Shown one piece after another: positions 17,170 to 26,190 of a DNA stretch of 64,000 nt. The notes under the pieces were generated by a model, which saw only the letters and a program-made list of their open reading frames with translations, did no database searches and was not told where the DNA came from. The stretch's first letter is position 1. Every line of letters starts with the position of its first letter. The DNA is from Acetobacteraceae bacterium. GTDB lineage: Bacteria; Pseudomonadota; Alphaproteobacteria; Acetobacterales; Acetobacteraceae. The stretch lies in assembly GCA_025354865.1 (NCBI GenBank), contig JANXMB010000190.1, positions 60,850 through 124,849 of the forward strand. Direction: 5' to 3'. The position numbers were made by a program, and so were the translations under genes.

Positions 17170-17701
17170 TCGGCTGCCAAACTGCGGCATCGGAAGCGGG
17201 CACCTTACGATCGAACACCGGATTGCGCGCCCGATGCAGCGCAGCCCGCAAGGCGGCGGCAAGGTCGCGCTTCTCGGCCTCCCCCAAAGCGGCACCGATC
17301 TCGTGCCAGCTTGCCCGTAGCCCGACATAAAGCCGCGGCACCCGACCGGGCTGTTCGTCCAATGCAACCGTCAGCCACGCCGACGACAACGCCATATCCG
17401 ATCTCCGCCCGGATGGCTCGGTTCTGACAATCCGCACCGAATCGGTCGTCAGCATCACCAACTCGCAGGCTTTCGCGCGGCGTCCATTCAGATGGATCAG
17501 GACGATCGCCAACGCCCCCTCCAGCCCGCAAAAGCCGACGATGGGCCAGGCGCCGAGGAACCAGAACCGCAGCGCGACCAACCCGCACACACCCGCCATC
17601 GCCAGCATCAGCCGCCGCCGCCCAGCGGCCGACAAACTGCAATGCGGCACGATCGACGCTTCGAACAGGACAGTATCGGGCATGTCGGACGACATCGGCA
17701 T
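17141..17701 (-). CDS. DUF2244 domain protein
   Basis: A 186-residue protein. After about 25 residues come two hydrophobic segments (RRLMLAMAGVCGLVALRFW and GAWPIVGFCGLEGALAIVLIHL), then a soluble domain with YVGLRASWHEIGAALGEAEKRDLAAAL. DUF2244 proteins have this short integral-membrane arrangement and no known role. It lies divergent to nth, a pairing common in alphaproteobacteria. The start is uncertain: an ATG at 17746 would overlap the nth start. Its 3' end overlaps the HTH gene tail to tail by 29 bases. Confidence 0.75.
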   Translation of the reverse strand: MPMSSDMPDTVLFEASIVPHCSLSAAGRRRLMLAMAGVCGLVALRFWFLGAWPIVGFCGLEGALAIVLIHLNGRRAKACELVMLTTDSVRIVRTEPSGRRSDMALSSAWLTVALDEQPGRVPRLYVGLRASWHEIGAALGEAEKRDLAAALRAALHRARNPVFDRKVPASDAAVWQPTTPRLGPST

Positions 17702-17744
17702 GGTGTAATCCGACGGCTGGAGCAACCGCAAGAGTGGCCGAACC

Positions 17745-18437
17745 ATGACCAGCAAGCCTGCCGCAATTCGGAAACCGGCTGCACCGAAAGCCATGAAGCT
17801 GGCCGATGTGCGCCCCTTCCTGACCGCGATCGCGGCGGGGAACCCGGACCCGCGCAGCGAATTGGTTTACGCCGATCCCTATACCCTGCTGGTTGCCGTG
17901 GTGCTGTCGGCACAGGCGACCGATATATCGGTCAACAAAGCCACCGAAACGCTCTACCGCGACGCTGCCACCCCAGCCACCATGGTGCAACTGGGTGTGG
18001 ACGGGGTCGCCCGCCATATCAAATCGATCGGCCTCTGGCAGGGCAAAGCGCGCAACGTCGTCGCGCTGTCGCAGATCCTGCTGGATCGCTACGGCGGCAC
18101 CGTGCCGCACGATCGCGATGCACTGGAAGCTTTGCCCGGTGTTGGGCGCAAGACGGCCAACGTGGTGCTGAACGTCGCTTTCGGCGACCCGACCATGGCG
18201 GTGGACACCCATATCTTCCGCCTGGGCAATCGCACCGGCCTCGCTCCCGGCGCGACGGTGCGCGCGGTGGAGGACGGGCTGGTCCGCCGCATCCCCAAGG
18301 ATTTGCTGCGAGACGCGCATAACTGGCTGATTCTGCACGGCCGCTACATCTGCAAGGCCCGCAAACCGGAATGCTGGCGCTGCCCGGCCCAGGCCCTGTG
18401 CCTTTTCAAAGACAAAACCGCGCTACCGCCGGGGTAA
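17745..18437 (+). CDS. nth: endonuclease III
   Basis: A 230-residue DNA glycosylase/AP lyase. The helix-hairpin-helix LPGVGRKTANVVLN contains the catalytic lysine (GRKTANV), the catalytic aspartate is in VDTHIFRLGNRTG, and four cysteines at the end (CKARKPECWRCPAQALC) bind the 4Fe-4S cluster. It removes oxidised pyrimidines in base excision repair. The N-terminal about 16 residues are basic and not conserved, so the true start could be MKLADVRPF. It is divergent from the DUF2244 gene and 20 bases before the convergent DUF2125 gene. Confidence 0.96.
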   Translation: MTSKPAAIRKPAAPKAMKLADVRPFLTAIAAGNPDPRSELVYADPYTLLVAVVLSAQATDISVNKATETLYRDAATPATMVQLGVDGVARHIKSIGLWQGKARNVVALSQILLDRYGGTVPHDRDALEALPGVGRKTANVVLNVAFGDPTMAVDTHIFRLGNRTGLAPGATVRAVEDGLVRRIPKDLLRDAHNWLILHGRYICKARKPECWRCPAQALCLFKDKTALPPG

Positions 18438-18457
18438 AACCGGCTGTCGACAACCCG

Positions 18458-19492
18458 CTATTCCGGCCAATCGAATTCGGGCAGACGCAGCAGCGGCACC
18501 TGACGCATCGACAGCGTGCGATATTGCAGCGTCAGCGGCACATCCACATCCGACGGGTCGCCGTCGTCCGCCGAACCGGCCAGCAGCGACAGCACCGCCT
18601 TGGCCGCGATCGCCGCCGAACGGCTCAGCGCCCCGCTGGCAGCCAATGCATCGAGGGTCTGGGCATACCCGGTGACCTTCGACGTGCCCGCCCCCATCGG
18701 CTGCAATTGATCGTCGAGCGCCAAGGTCGCGGCGCCCGCCAAGCTCAGCGGCCCCCAATTCAGCGCCATATTCTGGATTTGCAGCGACCCGCCGCCGTCG
18801 CGCCAGGCCATTGCCCAGGCCGATGGGGATTGCGCCGGGGGCAAAGGTCCCTCCAGCGCACCATCGAAGGAAAATTGCCGCACCGCCGCACCCAGCGGCC
18901 ATTGAATCGTCGTCGGCAGAGCAACGGCCTCGGCCGAGAAGGAGAAGTTGGACTGCGCCGCGCCGATGCGCACGATCGGCGGCAACTGCACCCGGACATC
19001 GACCAGCGTCGCCGACAGGACCCAATCGCCCGCCCCCGCAAGGCGCGGCCGATCGGCCACCACCTCCAGCTCCCGCGGTTCGGTATCGGGCACGAGACGG
19101 ATAACGGCCAGCAACCGAGCACCGGTCAGTTCGATTTCGGGTTGGGTGCCGAGGCGCAGGTGGGGCGCGCCGAAAGCCTCGATATCCATGGCATGCGGGC
19201 GCAGCATCGGGATGCGCAGCACGACACGGGGCAAGCGCGTGGCAACGCCGCCCGGCAGCAACGATCCGCCGCCGCCGATCGCCATGTCGCGGATCGAGAG
19301 CGTCGCTGCCCAAGGCCACCCGCCGGCCACGGTGCGGCCGCGTTCGATCGTCCAGCCGGCCGCCTTGGCACGCCCGACCCAAGCCTCGAAGCCCGCTTCC
19401 ATCCGGCCCACGGCGAAGTGCCACAGCGCCGCGTCGGCGACGGGCAACGACAGCAGCAGCCCCACGACCAGTATCCAGTTTCTGCGCCGCAT
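18458..19492 (-). CDS. DUF2125 domain protein, inner-membrane anchored
   Basis: A 344-residue protein with an N-terminal hydrophobic segment after basic residues (MRRRNWILVVGLLLSLPVADA), then a long beta-rich domain with WTIERGRTVAGGWPWAATLSI typical of DUF2125. The function is unknown; family members resemble periplasmic AsmA-like lipid-handling proteins, which is only an analogy. The start is placed at the basic residues of the signal; an ATG 51 bases upstream is also in frame. The AT-rich spacer 19493-19743 is its likely promoter region. Confidence 0.82.
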   Translation of the reverse strand: MRRRNWILVVGLLLSLPVADAALWHFAVGRMEAGFEAWVGRAKAAGWTIERGRTVAGGWPWAATLSIRDMAIGGGGSLLPGGVATRLPRVVLRIPMLRPHAMDIEAFGAPHLRLGTQPEIELTGARLLAVIRLVPDTEPRELEVVADRPRLAGAGDWVLSATLVDVRVQLPPIVRIGAAQSNFSFSAEAVALPTTIQWPLGAAVRQFSFDGALEGPLPPAQSPSAWAMAWRDGGGSLQIQNMALNWGPLSLAGAATLALDDQLQPMGAGTSKVTGYAQTLDALAASGALSRSAAIAAKAVLSLLAGSADDGDPSDVDVPLTLQYRTLSMRQVPLLRLPEFDWPE

Positions 19493-19675
19493 GTTCCCCC
19501 AAGTACGACGAACCCAGGCACCCGGCCGCCCCCGTCGTGGCACGTCTTATAGGCCCGCAGGGTCGCCAGAGGAACCGCGCCGGCGTGTCGCGGCGTACCG
19601 TTGAATACAACTTACAGGTGAAAGAACAAATACGATCCCCAGGCAGAAACCGATACAGGATCGTCTGGTCGAAAG

Positions 19676-19765
19676 GTCAATATGATATATATAACAATAA
19701 TTTAAATGAAATATCTCAGATCGAAAGCGAACCTGCCATAATTTCAACCCACAGAGTTATCCACA
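19676..19765. other. AT-rich tract next to a perfect DnaA-box sequence
   Basis: Bases about 19676-19712 are almost entirely A and T (atatgatatatataac, then aataatttaaatgaaat), rare in this high-GC window. Immediately beyond, TTATCCACA (19757-19765) is a perfect DnaA-box consensus lying in the last codons of plsC. Only one good box is seen, so a replication origin is not supported. The tract is most simply the DUF2125 promoter region. Confidence 0.3.
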
Positions 19766-20469
19766 GGCGGTGCAACATGCGGAATCTCAGTTTCCAACTC
19801 TTGCCGCAGCCGGTGCATCAACGCCTCGCGTTTCAGACCGCGTGGGATGGCCGGGCGGATCACGATATGAATCGTACCGGGGTGTTTATGAAATGCCCGC
19901 CGCCCCCAGCACCGCCCGGAGTCGGTCAGAACCGGAATGACCGGCAATCCAGTGCCAGCCGCCAGCGCCGCCACCCCCGGTTGTAATGGCAGCAAAGTCC
20001 CCGGCTCAGCGCGCGTGCCCTCCGGAAAGATCACAATCTGCTTGTCGGCCTCAGCGGCCCGCTTGCCGTCCTTGATCAGGGTGCGGATGGCGTTGGCGCC
20101 GCCCTCGCGGTCCACCGGAATCATCCCGGAACCCGACATCAGCCGCCCCATCAGGGGGATCCGCAGCAATTCCTGCTTCAACACGTAGCAGCAGCGGGGC
20201 AACAACACGAACCAGACCATGGTATCGAACGCAGACTGGTGGCGCGACGCCAGCAACGCCGGGCCGTCGGGTAGGTTTTCCCAGCCCGTGACCTCCACCT
20301 TTATGTTGCAAAGCACCCGCGCCGACCACACCCCCAGCCGTCCCCAGGCGACCGCGAAGGCGGGAACCCGAGCGGGGGCGAGCAGGGCAAAGACGGTGCC
20401 GACGACGGAGAGGCAGAAGGTGCCGCCGAAGAACACGATGGCGAATGCCAGAGATCGCAAAATGGTCAC
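19744..20469 (-). CDS. plsC: 1-acyl-sn-glycerol-3-phosphate acyltransferase family protein
   Basis: A 241-residue PlsC-type acyltransferase. It has an N-terminal membrane segment (SLAFAIVFFGGTFCLSVVGTVF), the catalytic motif SRHQSAFDT (HX4D), the glycerol phosphate-binding region GMIPVDREGG and FPEGTRAEPG. It should form phosphatidic acid from lysophosphatidic acid; an OlsA-like role is an alternative. The start is a GTG overlapping the upstream stop (GTGA). It is the last gene of the ftsE-ftsX-ydcF-plsC run. Confidence 0.92.
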   Translation of the reverse strand: MTILRSLAFAIVFFGGTFCLSVVGTVFALLAPARVPAFAVAWGRLGVWSARVLCNIKVEVTGWENLPDGPALLASRHQSAFDTMVWFVLLPRCCYVLKQELLRIPLMGRLMSGSGMIPVDREGGANAIRTLIKDGKRAAEADKQIVIFPEGTRAEPGTLLPLQPGVAALAAGTGLPVIPVLTDSGRCWGRRAFHKHPGTIHIVIRPAIPRGLKREALMHRLRQELETEIPHVAPPVDNSVG

Positions 20470-21062
20470 GAATGGGCCCCCTCCCGCAGCGGCAAATACA
20501 AGGTCAGGCCGGTCAGCGCTACGAGGTATTTGGTATATTCCTCCGCCAGCAAGCGTGCGGTGCCGATGAAACCAACATCCGGCCGCCCGTGGCCGGGTTG
20601 CGCCCGCACCGGCTCCGGCACCAGCGCCACCCCCGGCACCGCGCGGCGCAACTCCACGAGGGCGCGAGGCATGTGAAACCAGGCAGTGACCACGATCAGG
20701 CTGGCAATCTCGTTGTCCCGCACCCAAGCAGCGGTTTCGAGGGCGTTGCCGTGGGTCGAGGTCGCTTTCCGCCCCAATTTCACCCGATCCGCCAGCGTCG
20801 CGGTATCGACCCCCGATCCGCGCGCCAGGGTCGGCAGGTCGGCTTTGCCGCCGATGCCGGAAATAAGCAGCAGCCGACCACGGCGATCGGCCAGAAGGCG
20901 CAACCCGACCTCGATCCGGTCGGCGCCGCCGGTGAGAACGACGATGCCGTCGGTGCCGCCGACGATCGGGGCCGCTTGCTCTGCCAGCCGCAAATATCCC
21001 AGGAAGCCGGCGCCCCAGGCGAAGACCAGCACGGCGGGGGGCAGCATCCACCGGCGCTTCAT
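20466..21062 (-). CDS. YdcF family (DUF218) membrane-anchored protein
   Basis: A 198-residue protein with an N-terminal anchor ([24 protein letters not shown]) and a DUF218 domain: IVVLTGGADRIEVGLRLL, LLLISGIGG, STHGNALETAAW and SLIVVTAWFHMPRALVELR. This family (YdcF/SanA/ElyC) is linked to envelope integrity in E. coli; the biochemical role is unknown. It is coupled to its neighbours by four-base overlaps on both sides (ATGA with ftsX, GTGA with plsC). Confidence 0.88.
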   Translation of the reverse strand: MKRRWMLPPAVLVFAWGAGFLGYLRLAEQAAPIVGGTDGIVVLTGGADRIEVGLRLLADRRGRLLLISGIGGKADLPTLARGSGVDTATLADRVKLGRKATSTHGNALETAAWVRDNEIASLIVVTAWFHMPRALVELRRAVPGVALVPEPVRAQPGHGRPDVGFIGTARLLAEEYTKYLVALTGLTLYLPLREGAHS

Positions 21063-22003
21063 GGCAGGCGCCTCAGCCAGCGACGCACCGTGCCTTGCGC
21101 GGTGGCAAATCCGATCGCCGCCGCCGCCGCCGGCAGGATCGCGACACCGCCCCACAGCGCGGGCGGCAACGCCGACAGGGCGTCCGAGATCGAGACAATC
21201 CCGTGCACGCTGCCGGTAAAGGGCGCCGCGAGCACCGCAAGGGCCAGCAACACCGGCAACGCCGCCAACGCCCCGATTGCCCCGCCGCCCCCCGCCAGCA
21301 CCATTGCTCGGTGGGCGAAACGCCCGGCGATGAAGCCGTCGGTCGCCCCCAGGCCGTGCACGATCTCGATGGCTTCCCGCCGCGCGGCCAAACCGGCGCG
21401 GGTGGCAACCGCGATCGCCGCAGCCGCCACCGCCGATACCAGAGCCAGCGCCAGCAGCGCACAGGCTTGCAGGCTGAAGGCCAGGTAGGACAGACGGTCT
21501 ATCCACATGCCGTGATCTTCCAGCAGCGTGCCGGGCGCGGCGTCTTCCAGCCGATGAGCGAGCGGGCCGAGATCGGGTCGCCCCCCGGTTGCTTGCCCGC
21601 CGGTCAGTTGTACGGCAACGACGGCCGGCAACGGCACCGCCAATCGCTCCGCCCCCACGCCCAGCCAGGGCCGCAGGAGGTCGGAGAGTTCATCGGCGGA
21701 CAGGACATGCACCGCACCGACGCCGGGTGTCGCCGTTAGCACCGCACTCACCGCATCGATCCGCGACCCGCCGCCGTGCGCCGCCGCCTCGGCGGGTTGC
21801 GGCACCTGCACCGTCAGTGCCGCGCCCGCACCATCGCGCCATTGGCTCGCCAAGGCGATCGAACCGATCCAGCCGCCCAGCGCCAACGCCGCCAAAAAGG
21901 TCATCGCCGCGACCAACAACGGCACCATAAGGCCGGACAATGCGCGGCGCAGGCCCAGGGCGTCGAACCGTGCCGCGCGCAATGAGGCGGCAGCGACCTT
22001 CAT
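21059..22003 (-). CDS. ftsX: cell division protein FtsX-like permease
   Basis: A 314-residue membrane protein with the FtsX layout: one N-terminal helix ([21 protein letters not shown]), a periplasmic loop to about residue 165, then three C-terminal helices, with a [18 protein letters not shown] segment in the cytoplasmic loop. With FtsE it forms the ABC complex that activates peptidoglycan hydrolases at the division site. Very alanine-rich. It overlaps ftsE and the ydcF-like gene by four bases each. Confidence 0.9.
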   Translation of the reverse strand: MKVAAASLRAARFDALGLRRALSGLMVPLLVAAMTFLAALALGGWIGSIALASQWRDGAGAALTVQVPQPAEAAAHGGGSRIDAVSAVLTATPGVGAVHVLSADELSDLLRPWLGVGAERLAVPLPAVVAVQLTGGQATGGRPDLGPLAHRLEDAAPGTLLEDHGMWIDRLSYLAFSLQACALLALALVSAVAAAAIAVATRAGLAARREAIEIVHGLGATDGFIAGRFAHRAMVLAGGGGAIGALAALPVLLALAVLAAPFTGSVHGIVSISDALSALPPALWGGVAILPAAAAAIGFATAQGTVRRWLRRLP

Positions 22004-22677
22004 GCCTCGTGCACCAATCGCCCGTGGTCCAGCCGCAACGCCGCCGCCGGATACCGCTCGACCATCGCATCGTTATGGGTGGCGACGATCACCGTGGTGC
22101 CCAGCCGGTTCAGTTCTCGCAGCAGAACCATCAGCCGATCGGCCTGGGCTTCGTCCAGATTGCCCGTCGGCTCGTCCGCGAGCAGCAGATTCGGCCGCGC
22201 AATCACCGCTCGGGCAATCGCAACCCGTTGCTGTTCCCCGCCCGACAATTCATACGGCGGCGTGTGCAGTTTGCGCGCAAGCCCGACCCAGCGGAGCAGT
22301 TCGGTCACGTCGGCACGCACCTGCGCATCCGGGCGGCCGGCCAATCGCAGGGGCAGGGCCACGTTTTCGAATACCGAGAGATGCGGCAGCAGGCGGAAAT
22401 CCTGGAACACGACCCCGATCCGCCGGCGCAACCCTGGCAAAACCCGGCGCGGGGAGCGGCCGACATCGGTGCCGAGCAAGGTAAGCCGGCCGCTGGTCGG
22501 GAGGACGGCGAGGTACATCAGCCGCAGCAGGCTGGTCTTGCCCGCGCCCGATGGGCCGCGAAGCCAGCAGAACGCGCCCTCCGGCAGGGCGAAGCTGATG
22601 TCGCGCAAAACCTCGGGCGCGGCGTCCTTGCCGCCTGCCCTGCCGTACCGCAATCCAACCGACTCGAATCGAACCAT
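22000..22677 (-). CDS. ftsE: cell division ATP-binding protein FtsE
   Basis: A 225-residue ABC ATPase. Walker [18 protein letters not shown] (residues about 40-56), Q-loop [17 protein letters not shown], signature [15 protein letters not shown] and Walker [13 protein letters not shown] are all intact. [21 protein letters not shown] is typical of FtsE. It powers the FtsEX complex at the septum. It is the first gene of a coupled run with ftsX, a ydcF-like gene and plsC, nine bases after the pdxA stop. Confidence 0.95.
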   Translation of the reverse strand: MVRFESVGLRYGRAGGKDAAPEVLRDISFALPEGAFCWLRGPSGAGKTSLLRLMYLAVLPTSGRLTLLGTDVGRSPRRVLPGLRRRIGVVFQDFRLLPHLSVFENVALPLRLAGRPDAQVRADVTELLRWVGLARKLHTPPYELSGGEQQRVAIARAVIARPNLLLADEPTGNLDEAQADRLMVLLRELNRLGTTVIVATHNDAMVERYPAAALRLDHGRLVHEA

Positions 22678-22686
22678 GCCGGCAGA

Positions 22687-23715
22687 TTATCCGGCGGCGG
22701 CGGCTGAACCAAGGAAGCTCCTGCGACGGGCCAGATCGGCCGCCAAATCGATCGCCGCCAGCAAACTGGTCGGATCGGCAACACCCTGCCCGGCAATGTC
22801 GTATGCCGTCCCATGATCGGGCGACGTCCGGACGATCGGCAGGCCGAGGGTGACATTGACCCCATGGTCCATATCCAACGTTTTCAAGGGGATCAGCGCC
22901 TGATCGTGGTATAGGCATATTGCAACATCGTATCGGGTGCGGGCGATCCGGGTGAACATCGTGTCCGGGGGCCAGGGACCGGTGGCGTCGATGCCCGCCG
23001 CCTGCAAAATTTCGATCGCGGGCGCGACAATGGCCGCGTCCTCCCGCCCGAGCGCCCCTTGTTCCCCGGCGTGGGGGTTGAGGCCGGCAATCGCGAGGCG
23101 GGGGTAGGGAATGCCGAAATCGCGACGCAGCGCATCGTGGGTGGTGCGCGCGACCGATGCGATCAGGTCCGGGGTCAACATGGCGATGGCGTCGCGCAAG
23201 GCGACATGCACCGTCACCGGCACCACGCGCAGCAGCGGGCTGGCCAGCATCATCACCTCCCGCCCGGAGACGCCGGTCAGGGCGGCGAGAAATTCGGTAT
23301 GCCCGGGATAGGCGAACCCGGTCGCATAAAGCGCCGCCTTGTTGATCGGGTTCGTCACCATCGCCCCCGCCTGCCCCTTCATCACCATCGCCGCCGCGCG
23401 GGAAATCGAGCCGACGATCGCAGCGGCATTGGCGGGATCCGGGGTGCCGGGGCGCGGCGGGTTCGCAAGCGGCATGGCAATCACCGGCAGCGCCTGCGCG
23501 AAAACCCGCATTGCTTCAGCGGTATCGGCCACCGGCACGATCGGAACATGCAGCCGCAGGCGCCGCGCCAGGGCGTTCAACCAGGACGGATCGTCCAGCG
23601 CCACGAACGGATAGCCGTCGCGGCGGGCCTGCCAGGCTTTCAGGGTGCACTCCCCGCCGATACCGGCCGGGTCCCCCATCGTCAGTACGAGCGGCCGAAC
23701 CGTTGAATCGATCAT
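22687..23715 (-). CDS. pdxA: 4-hydroxythreonine-4-phosphate dehydrogenase
   Basis: A 342-residue PdxA. Recognised from [18 protein letters not shown] at the start, [59 protein letters not shown] and the C-terminal [17 protein letters not shown]. The histidines of GHTEF, YHDQ and the NPHAGE region bind the divalent metal. It performs an NAD-dependent step of vitamin B6 synthesis. In many proteobacteria it lies between surA and rsmA; neither is here. Confidence 0.96.
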   Translation of the reverse strand: MIDSTVRPLVLTMGDPAGIGGECTLKAWQARRDGYPFVALDDPSWLNALARRLRLHVPIVPVADTAEAMRVFAQALPVIAMPLANPPRPGTPDPANAAAIVGSISRAAAMVMKGQAGAMVTNPINKAALYATGFAYPGHTEFLAALTGVSGREVMMLASPLLRVVPVTVHVALRDAIAMLTPDLIASVARTTHDALRRDFGIPYPRLAIAGLNPHAGEQGALGREDAAIVAPAIEILQAAGIDATGPWPPDTMFTRIARTRYDVAICLYHDQALIPLKTLDMDHGVNVTLGLPIVRTSPDHGTAYDIAGQGVADPTSLLAAIDLAADLARRRSFLGSAAAAG

Positions 23716-23781
23716 CGCAGTAGGGTCTTTCGCCGGAGCCGGTGCCGCTTATTATACCAGCCCGCCCCCGGTCATCGTGTT

Positions 23782-24537
23782 CTAAATCGTCAGCCCGCCG
23801 TTCACATGCAACGCCTGCCCGGTCGTGTAGCCGGCGGCGGGGGAGGCCAGGAACGCGACGGCGGCGGCCACGTCGTCCGGCAATCCGATGCGACCGAGGG
23901 GGATTTTCGCCGCCTGCGCCGCCAGCGCGCCGGGATCGATGGCGCGGTGGGCACCGGCATCCTTCCGGATGAAACCGGGCACGACGGCGTTGACGGTGAC
24001 CTGAAGCGGACCGAGTTCGACCGCGAGGGCACGCACCAAAGCCTCCAGCCCCGCTTTGGCCGCAGCGGAGGCGGGGAACGTCGCGATATCGGTGCGGAAG
24101 GTGTGCGCGACAAAGGACGATACGGCGACGATCCGCGCGTCGGTGGCGGTTGTCAGGTGCGGGATCGCAGCGCGGGCGAGGCGGAAGAACGCGCCTTGGA
24201 TGGTCTCGACCGAGGCGGTCATGGCAGCGTCGGTCAAATCGGCCAACGGCGTGCGGTCGGCGAAACCGGCATTGGCGATCAGCACGTCCAGACCGCCGAA
24301 TATCCGCACGGTTTCAGCAACGGTGGCGGCTGCCGCGTCGCGGTCCGCCAAATCGGCAAGGTAGACGGAGGCTTGACCGCCGGCCCGATCGATATCGGCC
24401 GCAACGGCTTCGGCCCCTTCGCGGTTGCGGCGGGTGTGCACCAGGAAGGCGGTATCGGGTCCGGCCATCGAGCGGCAGATCGCCGCGCCAATCCCGCTGG
24501 CGGCGCCGGTCACGAGGATAATGCGGCGGCGTTGCAT
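23782..24537 (-). CDS. SDR family protein lacking the catalytic tyrosine
   Basis: A 251-residue Rossmann-fold protein with the cofactor motif TGAASGIGAA, NAG (IANAGFADRT), the catalytic serine region IVAVSSFVAH and C-terminal VNGGLTI. Where the family has YxxxK this protein reads S-A-A-A-K (in FPASAAAKAGLEAL). The catalytic tyrosine is thus replaced by serine while the lysine stays. It may have lost dehydrogenase activity or changed function; a sequencing error would need two or more base changes. The start is taken at MQRRRIILVTG; an ATG 36 bases upstream also exists. It lies 66 bases upstream of pdxA. Confidence 0.85.
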   Translation of the reverse strand: MQRRRIILVTGAASGIGAAICRSMAGPDTAFLVHTRRNREGAEAVAADIDRAGGQASVYLADLADRDAAAATVAETVRIFGGLDVLIANAGFADRTPLADLTDAAMTASVETIQGAFFRLARAAIPHLTTATDARIVAVSSFVAHTFRTDIATFPASAAAKAGLEALVRALAVELGPLQVTVNAVVPGFIRKDAGAHRAIDPGALAAQAAKIPLGRIGLPDDVAAAVAFLASPAAGYTTGQALHVNGGLTI

Positions 24538-24607
24538 CGTATGTCTGCCTCGTGGGTTGGGGCCGGCAGGCACCGTACCCCAAACCCCGAGGCTACGCGA
24601 TGCAGGA

Positions 24608-24988
24608 TTACTCGCCGACCGCGCGGGTCACTTCGTTTTTACGATCCCAGAACAGCGTAATGGTCTCGTATTGGCAAAGATTGACATCCGACCATTCGGC
24701 CGTGCTGCCATCGTCGTGATACTTCACCTTCAGATCGAAGTTGCAGGCGCCACTGCCGTGCGGGAACACGATGTTGACCTTCTCCCCATCGCCGAGCGCG
24801 CCGGATCCCATGATGTCGTTGCCCCAGTTTTTGCTGGAACGCGCGCTGACGTAGACTTCGTCGATCTGATACCCAGTCTTGTTGCGCAACGCGAAATCTG
24901 CATCGTTCGCGCGGCTCGGGGTCGGGCTGGCAATCGTCGCCACGGACACAGCCAACGCGGCCAGCAACGGCATTTTGAGAGAAAACAT
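24608..24988 (-). CDS. small secreted protein of unknown function
   Basis: A 126-residue protein with a signal peptide (MFSLKMPLLAALAVSVATIA, SPTPSRANDADF). The mature part has NKTGYQIDEVYVSARSSKNWGNDIMG, then a region with two cysteines (GACNFDLKVKYHDDG and DVNLCQYETITLFWD) that could form a disulfide. I recognise the pattern as a small periplasmic family common in Rhodospirillales, sometimes wrongly named argininosuccinate lyase; its role is unknown. It sits alone between the SDR and argF. Confidence 0.85.
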   Translation of the reverse strand: MFSLKMPLLAALAVSVATIASPTPSRANDADFALRNKTGYQIDEVYVSARSSKNWGNDIMGSGALGDGEKVNIVFPHGSGACNFDLKVKYHDDGSTAEWSDVNLCQYETITLFWDRKNEVTRAVGE

Positions 24989-25086
24989 AGGAACTCCGTC
25001 GGATTATCGTTACGCACCATCGCATCGGCGATGTGCGCTCCGAGAGTCATTACAAAAGGTTTAGGCTATGTCAAATGAATCGTGCA

Positions 25087-25104
25087 CGAACCCCCCGGGG
25101 TTCG
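25087..25104. repeat. perfect short palindrome in the argF to secreted-protein spacer
   Basis: CGAACCCC and GGGGTTCG flank two bases, giving an eight-pair stem. It lies in the 203-base spacer 24989-25191, which holds no gene. No T-tract follows on either strand, so it is either an operator for the secreted-protein gene or a weak terminator after argF. Confidence 0.4.
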
Positions 25105-25191
25105 TTTGGAAAATATACAGTCGTGTTCTAGATTTTCGAAAAATGCGCAAACTGTCCGGATCGCAACGCGGCCGCGACCCGGACCGTCGGC

Positions 25192-26190
25192 TTATCGCGC
25201 TGCGCCCATGACCCAGGCGAGCACGCCTTTCTGCGCATGCAATCGGTTCTCGGCCTCATCGAAGACGACGGACTGGGGGCCGTCGATCACGCCCTCGGTG
25301 ACTTCTTCGCCACGATGTGCCGGCAGGCAGTGCATGAAGATGGCATCCTTCGCGGCCTTGGCCATCAGGGCTTCGGTGACGCGATAGGGCGCAAGCAGGT
25401 TATGCCGGCTTTCGTTCGGATTGTCCGACATCGACACCCAGGTGTCGGTCACGACGCATTGCGCACCGGCGACGGCCGCGAACGGATCGTCGGTCAGCAC
25501 GATGTCGCCGCCTTGCGCCCGCGCCCATTCGATCGCCTCGGTTGGCGGACGCAGGGACGCCGGGGTGGCCAGACGCAAGGTGAAGCCGAACCGGACGGCG
25601 GCTTCGATCCAGGAACGGGCGACGTTGTTGCCATCGCCGCACCACGCCACGACCTGCCCGGCGATGGGGCCGCAATGTTCTTCGAACGTCATGATGTCGG
25701 CCATCAACTGGCACGGGTGCGACGCTTCGGTCAGGCCGTTGATCACCGGCACGGTCGCGTATTCCGCCAGTTCCATCAGCTTGGACGACGCATCCGTGCG
25801 CAACATGATGCAATCGACGTAACGGGACAGCACGCGCGCCGTATCGGCGGCGGTTTCCCCGCGCCCCAGTTGCATTTCCTTGCCGCCGAGCACGATGACC
25901 TCACCGCCGAGTTGGCGCATGCCGACCTCGAAGGATACGCGGGTGCGGGTCGAGGGTTTTTCGAAGATCAGCGCGAGGGTCTTGCCGGCCAAGGGGCGGG
26001 ACGACATGCGACCGGCATTTTTGAATCCGGATGCGATGTCCAGCATTTGCCGCAGGGTCGCGGGATCGAAGTCTTTCAGGTCGAGAAAATGGCGCGGGCC
26101 AGCCCCCTTGTCAGGAGACTGGCCCTTGGAAGACTGGCCCTTTGAAGACTGGCCCTTGGAAGACTTCACGCGGTGGAGGGCCGAACTCAC
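25192..26190 (-). CDS. argF: ornithine carbamoyltransferase with a repeat-bearing N-terminus
   Basis: A 332-residue enzyme. The carbamoyl phosphate loop is [13 protein letters not shown], ornithine-binding motifs are HPCQLMAD and [12 protein letters not shown], and [15 protein letters not shown] is present, so it should convert ornithine to citrulline. The first about 30 residues are unusual: SSKGQ repeated three times, then SPDKGAG, before the normal start [18 protein letters not shown]. The start codon is a GTG overlapping the argD stop (GTGA). The true start could be later, but no later good start precedes RHFLDL. The chaperone gene hslO, often next, is absent. Confidence 0.95.
   Translation of the reverse strand: MSSALHRVKSSKGQSSKGQSSKGQSPDKGAGPRHFLDLKDFDPATLRQMLDIASGFKNAGRMSSRPLAGKTLALIFEKPSTRTRVSFEVGMRQLGGEVIVLGGKEMQLGRGETAADTARVLSRYVDCIMLRTDASSKLMELAEYATVPVINGLTEASHPCQLMADIMTFEEHCGPIAGQVVAWCGDGNNVARSWIEAAVRFGFTLRLATPASLRPPTEAIEWARAQGGDIVLTDDPFAAVAGAQCVVTDTWVSMSDNPNESRHNLLAPYRVTEALMAKAAKDAIFMHCLPAHRGEEVTEGVIDGPQSVVFDEAENRLHAQKGVLAWVMGAAR
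26117..26161 (-). repeat. 15-bp tandem repeat, three units, inside argF
   Basis: Three consecutive 15-base units (plus strand GACTGGCCCTTGGAA with one variant base in the middle unit) encode SSKGQ three times at the argF N-terminus. The period is a multiple of three, so copy-number change keeps the frame. Confidence 0.9.

Noticed and set aside
19676..19765. Chromosomal replication origin
   Set aside because: One DnaA box, no other boxes found nearby, and no dnaA, parAB or hemE neighbours.
26117..26161. CRISPR-like array
   Set aside because: Only three 15-base units with no spacers, in frame within argF. No CRISPR array is present in the window.
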